Notes under the pieces: generated by a model
Told to the model about the DNA's origin: nothing
The model's input: only the letters and a program-made list of their open reading frames with translations
Database searches by the model: none
Assembly: GCA_039105265.1 (NCBI GenBank)
Contig: JAPFFF010000006.1
Location: 5,084,001 to 5,148,000 of the forward strand
Direction: 5' to 3'
Source of the DNA: Tritrichomonas musculus
Taxonomy: Eukaryota > Parabasalia > Tritrichomonadida > Tritrichomonadidae
DNA: 64,000 nucleotides
Shown: piece by piece, positions 9,518-19,848 of the stretch
How the letters are laid out: every line of letters starts with the position of its first letter
Numbering within the stretch: position 1 is the first letter of the stretch
Translations under genes and position numbers: made by a program

Positions 9518-9739
9518 ATAATAAAAAATCATATTTTTCATTTTACATTTATTCATTTAAAACGAAATGATAAAAAATCATTTAATTTTATTCATCTCAT
9601 ATTTAAGCGTATTAATATTTTTAGATTTTTTTTTTTTTTTTTTTTTTGCTAGATTGATGAAGAGAAAAGAATAAATATAAGTCTCGACATCTAAAATGAG
9701 ACTTTCTCATATTTTTCTATGAGTTTTTTTTTTTTCCAG
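9518..9739. other. 3' flank of the LRR frame
   Basis: AT-rich, with a T-run at 9629-9648. No gene is recognised. Confidence 0.5.
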
Positions 9740-10137
9740 GAACCAATAACAGCTGAGCAATGACAAAAATGAAGAAATCAGTGATAGTGATAAAAAAAAC
9801 TATCTGTATTTTTATGAAAAAGAAAGATACTTTAATAATGATGAATATCCGGCTAAAGAATAAGAAGATACTGATATCCGTTTTTATCAGGATGCTGTTT
9901 TTTTGATAGGTACAAATTTGCATTAAAATTATTTGTACTAGCAGGAAAGAGAACTAAGCAGTTATCTATGCCATAACATTTAATGAAATTCTTTTGAAAA
10001 AAGATGATAACAGATATACCTGCCAATTAACCCAAAAAGTGACAGAAGAAGGACAAATTGCTTTTAAAACGAATTTGAAAGAAGTATTTGATGTCATTAC
10101 AGTTGAAAGAGCAATTGTTCCAAAGAAAAATGATTGA
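9740..10137 (+). pseudogene. Decayed coding remnant, family unknown
   Basis: Stretches with codon-like composition are interrupted by stops in every frame. The clearest is an open run of 59 codons plus a stop at 9958-10137 without a start codon, containing phrases such as RYTCQLTQKVTEEGQIAF and FDVITVERAIVPKKND. Just upstream another frame gives YLYFYEKERYFNNDEYPAKE. The residues look like protein rather than translated spacer, but I do not recognise the family. Confidence 0.35.
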
Positions 10138-10690
10138 AATCTGAAATTCTTTCCATCAATTGAGGATGACTTATCAAATGTAACTTGTGTTTCTTATTAT
10201 ATAGAATAAGGCATAAATAATTATTTTTTACTTAAAAAACCATTAATAAATATTATATAAATTGAATAATTTACGCCTTCATTAATCGCCTTTACTTGTT
10301 AAATATCAATGGGCAGCGGTTATTCTCAGAAAATTAATCATGAAAATATATTTAAACTTTTAAAAATAAATGCTTTTAACATTTAATAAAAAATACTAAT
10401 TCAATGAATTTATTCAAAAAAATTGCAATTGAGAATACTCATAGAATAATGAAATTTGAACATACTCATAGAATTTGAAAATTTATGAAATTTGGTTGTA
10501 AAGTTTTCAAATTCTTGGGGCGAAAAAAGTGGCATTTTGGGCGGAAAAGTGACCAAAATAGGAAATTCAAAGGTTTATATGATCATTTGAAAGGAACCGC
10601 CGGGCGATGTAAAATGAATTGAAAGGTTTTCTCCGGGCAATATAAAAATCCTCAATTTTTGAATGTGACAAAAAATATTAAATCTGCCAA
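10138..10690. other. Leader of the hAT element, with a second finger-like fragment
   Basis: Mostly AT-rich spacer. At about 10500-10615 a plus-strand frame different from the transposase frame gives a W-H-F, 'GLYDHLKGTAGRC' pattern like part of a BED-type zinc finger, followed by a stop. It could be a remnant of a longer transposase N-terminus or of a second copy. No terminal inverted repeat was found by eye. Confidence 0.35.
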
Positions 10691-12694
10691 ATGGAATATA
10701 AAGAAACAAACTTACTTCCCCCCGGATGTTCAGAAGTAGAATCATCAACCGACTCTCATAAACAATATAGATGCCCAAAATTAGGATGGTCCATAGAAAT
10801 GGAACTCCGCCGATGCAGTTATCAAGGACGAAGATATAATTTAGCAAATCATTTAAAAAAGAATAGACATATGTTTAATATTCCACGTGATCAAGATTTA
10901 GGATTCCCTGAAGCATTTGTTGCTGGGAACAAGATTCAAAACGATGAGCAACTTCAACATACTATAATGAAAAAATTAGCTATCTTATCTGGAAAACTTA
11001 ATATTTCTGCAAAAAAATCAGTCAGCTCGGAAATGGTAGCTTTCATACATTTTCTTATTGACATTGGTTGCCAACTTCATAAAAATTTTCCATCGAATTC
11101 TTTAAGTCCAAGTGATCTCTTTAAAATGCCAAATATAAACAAGTTGATTGATTATACTAAAATAGCTGCTGCAGAAATCAAAGAAAAAGCACTCGATACG
11201 ATGAAAGAAAAATATATTAACCTGGAGATCGATTCCGGGACTGTTAGAAATTTGAATGTCGTTCATTTCGTGATATCTGCAACAGAAGACGATTCAATCA
11301 AACCATTCTTATTCAAATTGGAGAGAAATACTAATTTTGATCATGTGGATTATTATAATTATACAAACAAAGTTATACAAACATTGTTAGATAAAAACAT
11401 TTTCATATGCTCAATTATTGTTGACAACTTACGTTCTCAAACTAAAGGAATTGAGCTTTTGAAAAATACAACAGATGACCCAAGAATTAGATCAATTACA
11501 ATAGTTCATTGTTTTTGCCATCTCATAAGTTTGGCATTCTCAAACACTATTAAATTATGTCCTCACTTGGATATTCTTATCACCAATATAAAAGCAATTG
11601 TAACAATTTTAAGGAAAAATACATCTGTACAATTTATCGGGAAAAAATGTCCATGTATAGTAGAAAATAGATGGATCTATATTTGTGATGTTCTAAAATT
11701 CATATTAGATAATTCAGATGATATTTCAATACTTTTGGAAAATGATGATATCTTTAAGATTGACGAATTCAGGCAACTTTTCAATTTAGTTTTGCCATTA
11801 CGGCTTTTTGTTCAGAAAATGGAATCGAATAATTCAATTTGCTGTGTGGGAAAATATCTTCGTGATTTGTTTGACTATCTAAAGAGTGCCGATTTTCAAT
11901 TGATTTCAGATATCTATGAAACTTTATATACAGTTCTTTTGGCCCGATTTAAAAGTAACAACTTTGATTTGATAATTACATCTTATTTCTTTTCTCCTCC
12001 AGGTAGATCACATTTCAGAGAAATGAATATCAGTTCTATATCAAATTATGATCAAAATGAATCATTTATTAATTATCCTCTTTTATTCGGTGATCAGCTA
12101 GTATATGACGAAGAACCTCAAAACAATGACAATATTCATCTTTTTTTGGACACAGCAATCAGTAAATTGGATTCAGAAATAACAAATTGGTCATTTTTAG
12201 AGTCTGAATGTGATGCTGATAATTCGTTCATCACGGAATCTTTTAAATCAAACTACTCAATACTAGCAGAAAAGAAATTTAGTGAAAGATTAAATATAAA
12301 TCTATTTGAAAATATGCATATTATATCACGAGATTTTGTTATTTCTTTATTAAGTCAAATAGGATTTGATTATTCATTTGAGAATATACATGATTTAATT
12401 GATAAATGGGCATTTAATTCAACAAATGAACTACCATTTTCTGTTGATATCAAAACAAAAAAGTCTGTTGACTTATGGAAAAGAATTATCACATATTCAG
12501 ATTGGAAACCACTAGCCACCGCAGTTATAAGAATTGTTTCTATTGGTACATCGGAAGCTAACTGTGAAAGATTTATTTCAAGACAGAGAGAAGTAACAGG
12601 AGATCACGGAACAAATTATAATCCTAAATCTATGGAATCAAGGCTACAAATACTTTCAGCATCAAGTACAGTAATGAATAAATTAAAAGAATAA
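10691..12694 (+). CDS. hAT-superfamily transposase
   Basis: A 667-residue intact frame. An N-terminal finger-like Cys28-Cys42-His54-His60 pattern is compatible with DNA binding. The catalytic RNase-H-like core shows the first acidic site in YINLEIDSGT (Asp181), the second in SIIVDNLRSQTKG (Asp245), the hAT C-x-x-H signature in HCFCHLISLAF (residues 273-283) and the RW motif VENRW (residues 324-328). The C-terminus has the hAT dimerisation signature SEANCERFISRQREV, with the third catalytic acid expected in its CER segment (about 622-650). The transposase cuts and pastes its own DNA. Terminal inverted repeats and an 8-bp target duplication are not obvious, so the element ends are unresolved. 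The frame is open throughout, which suggests a young or recently active copy. Confidence 0.82.
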   Translation: MEYKETNLLPPGCSEVESSTDSHKQYRCPKLGWSIEMELRRCSYQGRRYNLANHLKKNRHMFNIPRDQDLGFPEAFVAGNKIQNDEQLQHTIMKKLAILSGKLNISAKKSVSSEMVAFIHFLIDIGCQLHKNFPSNSLSPSDLFKMPNINKLIDYTKIAAAEIKEKALDTMKEKYINLEIDSGTVRNLNVVHFVISATEDDSIKPFLFKLERNTNFDHVDYYNYTNKVIQTLLDKNIFICSIIVDNLRSQTKGIELLKNTTDDPRIRSITIVHCFCHLISLAFSNTIKLCPHLDILITNIKAIVTILRKNTSVQFIGKKCPCIVENRWIYICDVLKFILDNSDDISILLENDDIFKIDEFRQLFNLVLPLRLFVQKMESNNSICCVGKYLRDLFDYLKSADFQLISDIYETLYTVLLARFKSNNFDLIITSYFFSPPGRSHFREMNISSISNYDQNESFINYPLLFGDQLVYDEEPQNNDNIHLFLDTAISKLDSEITNWSFLESECDADNSFITESFKSNYSILAEKKFSERLNINLFENMHIISRDFVISLLSQIGFDYSFENIHDLIDKWAFNSTNELPFSVDIKTKKSVDLWKRIITYSDWKPLATAVIRIVSIGTSEANCERFISRQREVTGDHGTNYNPKSMESRLQILSASSTVMNKLKE

Positions 12695-12873
12695 CTAACT
12701 AACTAAATAATTAATTAAACCATCTCTAATTATATAATCATAATAAATGAAATTCAAAAATTATTATTTTTTTTTAATAAATAACAAATAGTGTTTGCCA
12801 AATACGATTACTACATCTAAGTCATCTGATTCAATGATTTACCAATATCTAGTTGAAGAAAATAAATTTCTGC
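12695..12873. other. 3' flank of the transposase
   Basis: AT-rich, with TAACTAACTAACTAA directly at and after the stop codon. No clear element end. Confidence 0.4.
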
Positions 12874-12995
12874 CATTAAAATTGAGAGGATTTTTTTTAT
12901 TTATGTCAATAAAATTGAGAGAAAAAATATTTATGTCAATAAAATTGCGAGAAAAATATTTTTATGTCATTAAAATTGAGAGGAAAATATTTTAA
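12874..12995 (+). repeat. About four copies of a 30-32-bp AT-rich unit
   Basis: The phrase TCAATAAAATTGAGAG plus an A/T run recurs near 12874, 12906, 12936 and 12967 with small changes. It can be read through in more than one frame, but nothing supports it being a gene. Confidence 0.75.
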
Positions 12996-13291
12996 TGCTA
13001 TTAATGAAAAATATGAAAATTTGAACACCATATTTCACTGCGTAACAAAAAAAATTAAGCATCAGACAAACATTTCATGTAATCCTATTTTATATCATGA
13101 AATTCATATATTTCATATATACTTAAAAGGACATATAGCATTAAGGCGAAGCCTAAAAAAGCATTATTAATAACATAGCTTTACAATTACCTAATTTAAT
13201 ATATATATATATTTAAAAAAAAATAAAAAAAAAAAAATAAACGTACTCAATTCATAAAAATAAATCGCCCTTGTTTTTAATTTTTTGGGCG
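12996..13291. other. AT-rich spacer
   Basis: No gene recognised. It contains an AT dinucleotide run near 13200 and paired CGCCC/GGGCG sequences at about 13266 and 13287. Confidence 0.45.
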
Positions 13292-13322
13292 AAATATCTA
13301 ATTATTCAATAATTAGATATTT
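13292..13322. repeat. Perfect 15-bp palindrome upstream of the BTB gene
   Basis: AAATATCTAATTATT at 13292-13306 is the exact complement of 13308-13322, with one base between. It lies about 100 bp upstream of the next gene's start. It could be a protein-binding site or a cruciform; the function is unknown. Confidence 0.6.
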
Positions 13323-13418
13323 TTTTTATAATAATAATCTTTTCTTGTTGGAAATATCTTATTTTCTATTTCAACTTTTTTTTGCCATATAATTCTCAAA
13401 ATAATAAAGCATTAAATA

Positions 13419-15629
13419 ATGAGTCAAATTAGTCAACAAAGCTCTGATCAGACGCAATATTTTTATGATTTTGATGATGAAAATTATGATAAGGATGATT
13501 TATTTATATTTCAAATAGATTCAAGAAAAATTATTTTTCATTATTCACAATTAGTGCAATATTCCAAAAAAATTCGTGATAAATATACATTTTCAGATAT
13601 TGTCAACCATTTCCCTCAAGAAATTCAGGAAATAAGAGAACAATTACAAATTTCGATCGAAAATGTCGAATATTTTTTCCAACTTCTCCAATTAGACTAC
13701 AACATCAGCGAAGATTCTAATTTAACATATATACAATGCATAGATCTTCTCAAAATAGCAAAATTCTACGAAGTAAGAAAACTTTTTAATCAAATTAACA
13801 AATACATAAAATCACGCAACGTTGACGTTGATTTTCTCATCCAAATGATTCAATACGAAATGAAAGAAAAGAAAGAAACAGAAAACGATGAAATTAAAAT
13901 CAATTCTGATATAGAAAACTTATTAATTAGCAAAATTGATGAATGCTTTTTGAATGAAAAATTTGCAGAATTACCAATTTCAAACATCTACAGAATTGTT
14001 GCAAAATGTCCATCAGAAAGGATAAAAAGTGACAAACTTTTTATTTTCATAAAGAAATCTATTGGTAAATTCTGTGTACTGTTTCAATTCGTTGATCTTA
14101 AAGAACTTACAGACGATCAACTTGATGAAATTTGTGATCTTTATTCCTCGCAAGAAGAAAGCACTCAAAATTACTTCAGCTACATGAAATGCAACTTAGG
14201 CATGATCAAAGAAATGAAAGAAAAGAAGGGAAATCTTGAAGAACAGCTGAAAATATCACAGAAGACAAATGAAGAACAACAAAATGAAATAAAGAACCTT
14301 CAAGAGAGAAATCAAGAAAATGAGAAAAACAATGAAGAACAGCAAAGAAAGATGAAAGAGCTAGAAGCTCAAATAAATGAATTGCAAGAAAAATTGGCTT
14401 CAACTGAAAAAGAAAGGGATGATCTCAAAAAAGATAGTAAAATGATCAAAGGCCAAATAATTGCCAGCGTGAAACGCGACCTCATCATCAGCGCACAAAT
14501 AAATTTGCAAGTAAATGAAAGACAATTTGATACCTCAAAAAGCAAGTACATTCTCAGCACAAATGGCACAAAAGCACTTGGAAAAGATGCGTATTCAGAA
14601 GGTGAACAAATAACATCACTTCATATGAGCACAACTGGCTTTATTTGCAAGTCAGGGACGTACTATGTGCGATGCATTATTTTCGATAGTGAAGGAAAAT
14701 CCAGTGAACTGGTGAGCAATGCAGTAACCACAAATGGAAAATGCGTCACATTTGATTATAAAGAAAAATCAGAATCTTTTACACTTTGTAAAGGGCAATA
14801 CAAACTTGAAGTTTGGGGTGCAAAGGGAGGTGACTCAATTGGAAAGAGAAATGGTTCAATATCGCCATCAGAGGGGGGCTTGGGTGGCTATTCACGAGGT
14901 ATTCTAAGATTGAATGAAAACAAAGAGATTCATATCTTTGTTGGAGGTGAGGGAAAGCCTGCTAATTCAAGTGATGGTGCAACAACCAGCGGCGGATTCC
15001 CTGATGGCGGAGGAACCAAAACAGGCCATTGGGATAATTATACATCAGTTCCAGGAACAGGAGGTGGATCTACATCGATTAGACTCACAAGTGACTCAGA
15101 TTTTGCACGAGTCATTGTCGCTGGTGGTGGAGGAGGTGCAACAGGCTCAAGTGGGAATAGATCTCCAGGTGGATTTGGAGGAGGCCTGAGTGGAGGCAAC
15201 TGTTACCATATTGGAATGTTAGAAAACCAGGGAGGCGGCACCCAGACAGGCAGCACATGTGGAAAAGGCTGCAAAGAAGATGGTAATCAAGGAATCTTTG
15301 GTCAAGGAGCCACAGGAAAATACAATAAAGGAAGTGATTCTGGTGGCGGCGGTGGAGGTGGCTGGTATGGAGGAGGCAGCGGCGGATATGGAAGTAATAA
15401 TGGCTGTTCAAGTGGAGGTGGAGGCTCCGGTTGGACATTCACTCAATCGAGCTATCATACATGGAAATCTAGCGACGCAGAAAATGCATCAAAGTTTCTT
15501 CTAGACGAGTCTTATTATTTAACCAATGCGATAAGTGTGCCAGGAAACGAAGAGTTTCCAACCACAGATGGAAACCGCACTGAAAAAGGTCATACTGGCA
15601 ATGGTTATGCCAAAATCACACCAGAATGA
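13419..15629 (+). CDS. BTB-like / coiled-coil / ALK-type glycine-rich protein
   Basis: A 736-residue protein in three parts. Residues about 25-250 are a trichomonad BTB/POZ-like module: a 'DLFIFQIDSRKIIFHYS' opening, then a region resembling a BTB with BACK-type helices. Residues about 262-345 are a strong Glu/Lys/Gln coiled coil. Residues about 350-440 are a beta-rich segment ending in AVTTNGKCVTF. Residues about 443-736 match the glycine-rich domain of ALK/LTK-type proteins: 'FTLCKGQYKLEVWGAKGG', 'GGGSTSIRL', 'ARVIVAGGGGGA' and 'GGGGGGGWYGGGSGGYG', with scattered cysteines, and an 'HTGNGYAKIT' ending. There is no signal peptide or transmembrane helix, so it is probably cytoplasmic and multimeric. 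This domain set is common and multicopy in Tritrichomonas-like genomes. The molecular role is unknown. Confidence 0.8.
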   Translation: MSQISQQSSDQTQYFYDFDDENYDKDDLFIFQIDSRKIIFHYSQLVQYSKKIRDKYTFSDIVNHFPQEIQEIREQLQISIENVEYFFQLLQLDYNISEDSNLTYIQCIDLLKIAKFYEVRKLFNQINKYIKSRNVDVDFLIQMIQYEMKEKKETENDEIKINSDIENLLISKIDECFLNEKFAELPISNIYRIVAKCPSERIKSDKLFIFIKKSIGKFCVLFQFVDLKELTDDQLDEICDLYSSQEESTQNYFSYMKCNLGMIKEMKEKKGNLEEQLKISQKTNEEQQNEIKNLQERNQENEKNNEEQQRKMKELEAQINELQEKLASTEKERDDLKKDSKMIKGQIIASVKRDLIISAQINLQVNERQFDTSKSKYILSTNGTKALGKDAYSEGEQITSLHMSTTGFICKSGTYYVRCIIFDSEGKSSELVSNAVTTNGKCVTFDYKEKSESFTLCKGQYKLEVWGAKGGDSIGKRNGSISPSEGGLGGYSRGILRLNENKEIHIFVGGEGKPANSSDGATTSGGFPDGGGTKTGHWDNYTSVPGTGGGSTSIRLTSDSDFARVIVAGGGGGATGSSGNRSPGGFGGGLSGGNCYHIGMLENQGGGTQTGSTCGKGCKEDGNQGIFGQGATGKYNKGSDSGGGGGGGWYGGGSGGYGSNNGCSSGGGGSGWTFTQSSYHTWKSSDAENASKFLLDESYYLTNAISVPGNEEFPTTDGNRTEKGHTGNGYAKITPE

Positions 15630-15739
15630 AATATTTATTTCAAAATAATAACTGATAATGGGATGTGATAATGAATAGTTTTTAAAAAGAATTATTTTTT
15701 ATTTTTTAAATTAATTTATTTTCTAATAACTTGGATATC
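15630..15739. other. Intergenic spacer
   Basis: Short AT-rich spacer between the BTB-type gene and the decayed LRR remnant. Confidence 0.4.
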
Positions 15740-16262
15740 ATTGAAAATAAAAATATCCCCAAACTGAGTTGTTGATGGAATTATTATTGTCTTAAGATCT
15801 TGAATTTAAAAAAAGCGTTATATGCAATTTTTTTAACAGAAGGAGGGATTTCAATATATTCTAGTGATGAGAGGTTATAAAAAACTTTTTTCCCAATGAT
15901 TCCAAAAGTTTTTTAAACGAACAACAATAACTAAAAGCATTTTCTTTTGAAGTAACCGAAAAAAGAATATTTATTTGTTTCAAATATGAACATTTCAAAA
16001 AAAAAAATTTAGCACCAATTGAAGTTAAGCAGGAAGGATTCAAAAATGTTAATTTTTCCAAAGACATAAATTCAGAGAAGACACTATCTCCAATTGAAGT
16101 TACAGTTGTAGAAATTCCTATTTCCATCAAATATCTTTAAGTCAGTAAAGTTTCACGTTTAAATGATTTCAAAAATTATTATTTGCTTTAATGAAGAACA
16201 AGTACAAAAATGGTTTTCTCCAATTGAAGTTACCGAAGAAGGAATTGCTATTTGAGTCAGAC
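15740..16262 (-). pseudogene. Decayed BspA-like LRR gene remnant
   Basis: The minus strand reads several BspA repeats in different frames: 'LTQIAIPSSVTSIGENHF' (16262 down to about 16205), 'ISTTVTSIGDSVFSEFMSLEKL' (within 15861-16130), 'CLTSIGAKFF', and 'IEIPPSVKKIAYNAFF' (about 15860-15800). Stops and frame changes separate the pieces and no start or intact array remains. It is a relic of a BspA-type gene in opposite orientation to the LRR array at 8.7 kb. Confidence 0.75.
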
Positions 16263-16488
16263 AAATACATGATTTAAAAGCTGATTTATCTATTGAAAGA
16301 CAGAAGAATGAATAAAAACAGTGCCCAGCAATTTTCTTGCTGTATATTTTGCATATTTTCTATATATTTATATATAAAAACGAATTCATGGCACCTACTT
16401 TTTGAGATGCATTGAAAAATTAATAAAACTCTATTAAAATAAGTATTTAAATATTGAATGGATTGTCTCAAAAAGCAGGGCAATGAAT
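16263..16488. other. Spacer upstream of the hairpins
   Basis: AT-rich; it includes 'CTACTTTTTGAG' and 'CTCAAAAAGCAGG', related to the hairpin sequences that follow. No gene. Confidence 0.4.
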
Positions 16489-16555
16489 TTTACAAATTCC
16501 ACGTAGCACTTTTTGAGAGCCGAGCTCTCAAAAAGTGCTACGTGGAATTTGTAAA
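16489..16555. repeat. Perfect 32-bp inverted repeat with 3-nt loop
   Basis: Positions 16489-16520 and 16524-16555 are exact complements around CGA. The arm includes CCACGTAGCACTTTTTGAGAG. It would form a very stable hairpin or cruciform. The CACTTTTTGAG/CTCAAAAAGTG core recurs in the next hairpin. Confidence 0.9.
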
Positions 16556-16568
16556 TCTCTGAATTACT

Positions 16569-16603
16569 TTCACTTTTTGAGTTTTTCTCCCTCAAAAAGT
16601 GAA
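16569..16603. repeat. 13-bp inverted repeat sharing the CTCAAAAAGTG core
   Basis: TTCACTTTTTGAG at 16569-16581 pairs with CTCAAAAAGTGAA at 16591-16603 across a pyrimidine-rich 9-nt loop. It lies 13 bp after the larger hairpin. Confidence 0.85.
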
Positions 16604-16696
16604 CCATTCAAGAGATTTGATTTCATCTCAGCTACTTTTTGCGACTTCGTAATTTTTATGAATAAACTTTTTGAATGCTGATTGAATTCAATTTAA

Positions 16697-18396
16697 AAGA
16701 TAAAAGTTAGTGGATTAAATAACTGCAATCAATTAAGTAAAGATTCTGGAATTAAAAATTCCAACGGTTATTCCATTATCAATCCTCCAAAAAAATTAAA
16801 CATACCCCTAAACCAAATCAAATCATATTTTGTTTTTCGTGAGCATGCAATTATAATCAACAACGATGACACGATGTTAGCGATTGGAAACAATACTGAT
16901 GGCAGGATCAGCCACTCACTTCCCAAAGCGATTCTTAATACCTTCACTATATTTGAAATCAAAGATCAAAAAGAACAACCTCTAACGCCGTTATCCGCCT
17001 TTTGCGGCTTCAGCTTTACATTATAAATGGTTACTAACAAAGACTCCACCAAACAAAATCATCTTTATTTTTCTCATTTTAAAATTCCAGAATCACCACT
17101 TTTTCTGAACATAAATGGCCGATATCCAATTTCGATATATGGTGGTTTTTCATATGCAGCATCTATTGACAATGAAGGTCAGGTCATTCTCATCTATCCA
17201 GCTCAAATCGTCATTGACAAAAACGCCAAGCTTGACTCAGTTTCTCTTCCTGATGGAGAAAAAGCGGTTAGTGTTTCATGTTGCTTTGAAAAATTGCTTG
17301 CTTTGAGTTCGAATGGCAAAGTTTACGAGTCACCTGTTTCGCTCAACAAGAAACTGTCATTCAAGCAAGTCACAGAGTTCGCCGACATTGAAATCATCGA
17401 CATCTCTGGAACTGCCGATCACTGTCTCGCGCTGAGTAAAGAAGGCCGAGTTTATGCTCGTGGAAAGAACAACTACGGCCAACTTGGACTTAATGAAGAA
17501 GTTCAAGATTTGCCAAAATTCACATCTTTGTCGTCTTTGAATGATTACAAAATCGAAGCCGTTTACGCAGGCCAAAGTCACTCGCTCTTCCGGACGTCTG
17601 ATGGCAAAGTCATTTCATGCGGGTCAAACATCGGTTGCGAGCTTCTTGATGGCCGTGATTTAGACGAAAGTGTTGAAGATGGACTTGTCGAAACATCCAT
17701 TGAAAAAGGTGCCTCTTTCTGCATTGCTGGTTACGGAATCAGTGTCGTTTTCATCGACTGTGATCCGCCTCAAAACATGCCAAAAAATGGTCGTTTTTAT
17801 GTGATTAAAGAATTGAAAATTTTTGGCTCAAAAAGTGGAAATTTTGAACGTTCAAAATTTATGAAATTATGTGCATGTTCAACAATCCAAACATCATCAA
17901 ATCTTATGGAATTTGCTTCGGCGACGACCTTCATTCTCCATCGATCATTCTTGAATATCTTCCTTTCAATCTTTCAAAAGTTGTAGACTCGTCTAAACAT
18001 GTCAAAGTCAGCGATTTCGGAATTGCGAAATTCATTGGAAATGAAAATGACAACGAAAACGATGACGAATTCATGGGGCAGGCACCTGGAACATTGAAAT
18101 TCATGCCTCCTGAAATTTTGAATGATGATGAATATGATCAAAAAATTGACGTGTACGCATTTGGAATCATCGTGTACTTCATACTGACAAAAGGAGAATA
18201 TCCTAGAATTGGCATTGCAGAAGTTGCAGCTGGAAAGAAGGCTCCAATTCCAAAGGGCATCAATGATTTCGCAAAGAATCTGATTTTACGTTGCTGAGCA
18301 ACAAATCCTAAAAATCGTCCGTCTTTCAGCCAGATCGCTGATGATATTAAAAAGAATAAATTCATGCTGATTGATGGAATTGAAAAAGAAATATAA
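16697..18396 (+). pseudogene. RCC1-like / protein kinase fusion pseudogene
   Basis: The open segment 16697-17026 reads like the N-terminus of trichomonad RCC1-type proteins ('SGLNNCNQLSKDSGIKNSNG', 'AIGNNTDGRISHSLPK', 'SAFCGFSFTL'). It lacks a start codon and ends in an in-frame TAA at 17024-17026. The same frame continues from ATG 17027 with RCC1 blades (GGFSYAASIDNEGQV, GEKAVSVSCC, HCLALSKEGRVYARGKNNYG, SHSLFRTSDGKVISCGSN) to about 17860. There the homology moves to the frame starting at 17869: kinase text NNPNIIKSYGICFG, then HVKVSDFGIAKF, APGTLKFMPPEIL and DVYAFGIIVYF. A TGA at 18295-18297 interrupts RC-ATNPKNRPSF, where TGG (Trp) is expected. The stretch that should hold the HRD catalytic loop, between 'LSKVV' and 'SSKHVKVSDFG', is missing. 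The result is a dead kinase fused to an RCC1 propeller. Fragments could still be expressed. Confidence 0.82.
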
Positions 18397-19848
18397 TTAA
18401 TTATATTAATTTCAGCTGTTTCGAAATTAGATTAGAAATTTTTGGAAATATAATTAATTATTAGTAAAGATCGTAGTTATTAATAAAAATTAAAATATAT
18501 TTTTATATAATTAGATTTGAAGATAAATTGTTAATATTTACAATTGCATGTTTTACTTAACTTTTAATAGAGGCATGTCAACCAAAATTCTACTCGATAA
18601 ATTTTTTTGAAAATGATAATATAAGATTTAAATGATGTATATTAAAACTTTTCCTCTTGAGCAAACGAAAACTTCCATAAGGTTTTTTGTTTTCATTCAA
18701 ATCATCATTTTTAACTCAATATCTTCAATTCAAAAAGTAGATATATTCAAATTTGATATATTGAAAAATGAATTCTCTTTCATTTTTGATAAGATCATGA
18801 TTGAATACCATTTCAATTTGAGAGAATTTTTATTGAATTTGAGAAGAATAAATAAGTTTTATTTATAACTTGGAAATTGAATTATTAAAAAATTATTTTA
18901 TGATATATATATACTTAGATATTAATTACGAATTTATAAAAGTAATTGTATTTGCATGTCACAAAAAATTGAAAATAAATACTTTAAAATATTTTATTTT
19001 GTTTTTACAAAGTAGGTAAAATCATTATTTGATTTATAATAAAGAAGAATATAATTTTTATTAATCAACAAAATAAATTTCTGCTCTAATATTCTCAAAT
19101 ATTTATTTAAAATATAATTATTTGAAAAAGTTCGATCGGAAAAACAAAAAATGATTTATTTCAAAATTTTATATAATTTTAAAGTAAAATGAAATGAATT
19201 TATCATAATTTCTATAAATCCTCTAAAAATCATATTTTTAGCACTAATTATATTTTATTTTTTCAATGAACTATCAATTGAATTGAAAGTATAATATTAG
19301 GGTATATTGAAACGTATAAAAGAAAATCCCAATATAATTATTAAAATGGCTGTTTTATTTTGATTAAAAAATGAAATATGATTAGTATCACAGCTATTTG
19401 AAAATAAGACGTTTTATGTTTAGATATTTAAAGAACATATAGAGTAATCATAAAAACCATTAGTAATATGTTAATATTATTAAGTTATAAATGTAAAGAA
19501 TCTTGGATCTTATATTTCTATAGAGTGAATAAAATATAAAATCAAAATTGATGTTTTTTCCTAAAAAATATTAATTTTTATTGTACTCACTAAATAATTG
19601 GATTCCAAAGATCATAAATACATTCTTCTTTTATAATTGGACTTTTCTTATTTTCTACTTTCACTTTTTGAGAGCTTTTTTTTGGTTGATATGCCTCTCT
19701 TTTAATTCATAAAAGCTATTAATAATATGATTATCATATTATTTTAATTTAATTTTTTATTTTTTTTTGAAATGGGCCCAAAACTATCAAAATTCTAGAG
19801 AGTGTCGTTTACTCTAATAGAGTGAGGAAAAAATATGTAAACGCTTTT
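18397..19848. other. 1.4-kb AT-rich spacer
   Basis: No supported gene. A 78-codon plus frame (18632-18868) is rich in Phe/Ile/Lys and shows no family features. Scattered ACTTTTTGA and TCAAAAAGT words like those of the hairpins occur. Confidence 0.5.

Noticed and set aside
18632-18868. 78-codon plus-strand frame as a small gene
   Set aside because: Phe/Ile/Lys-rich text expected from random AT-rich DNA; no supporting motif or context.
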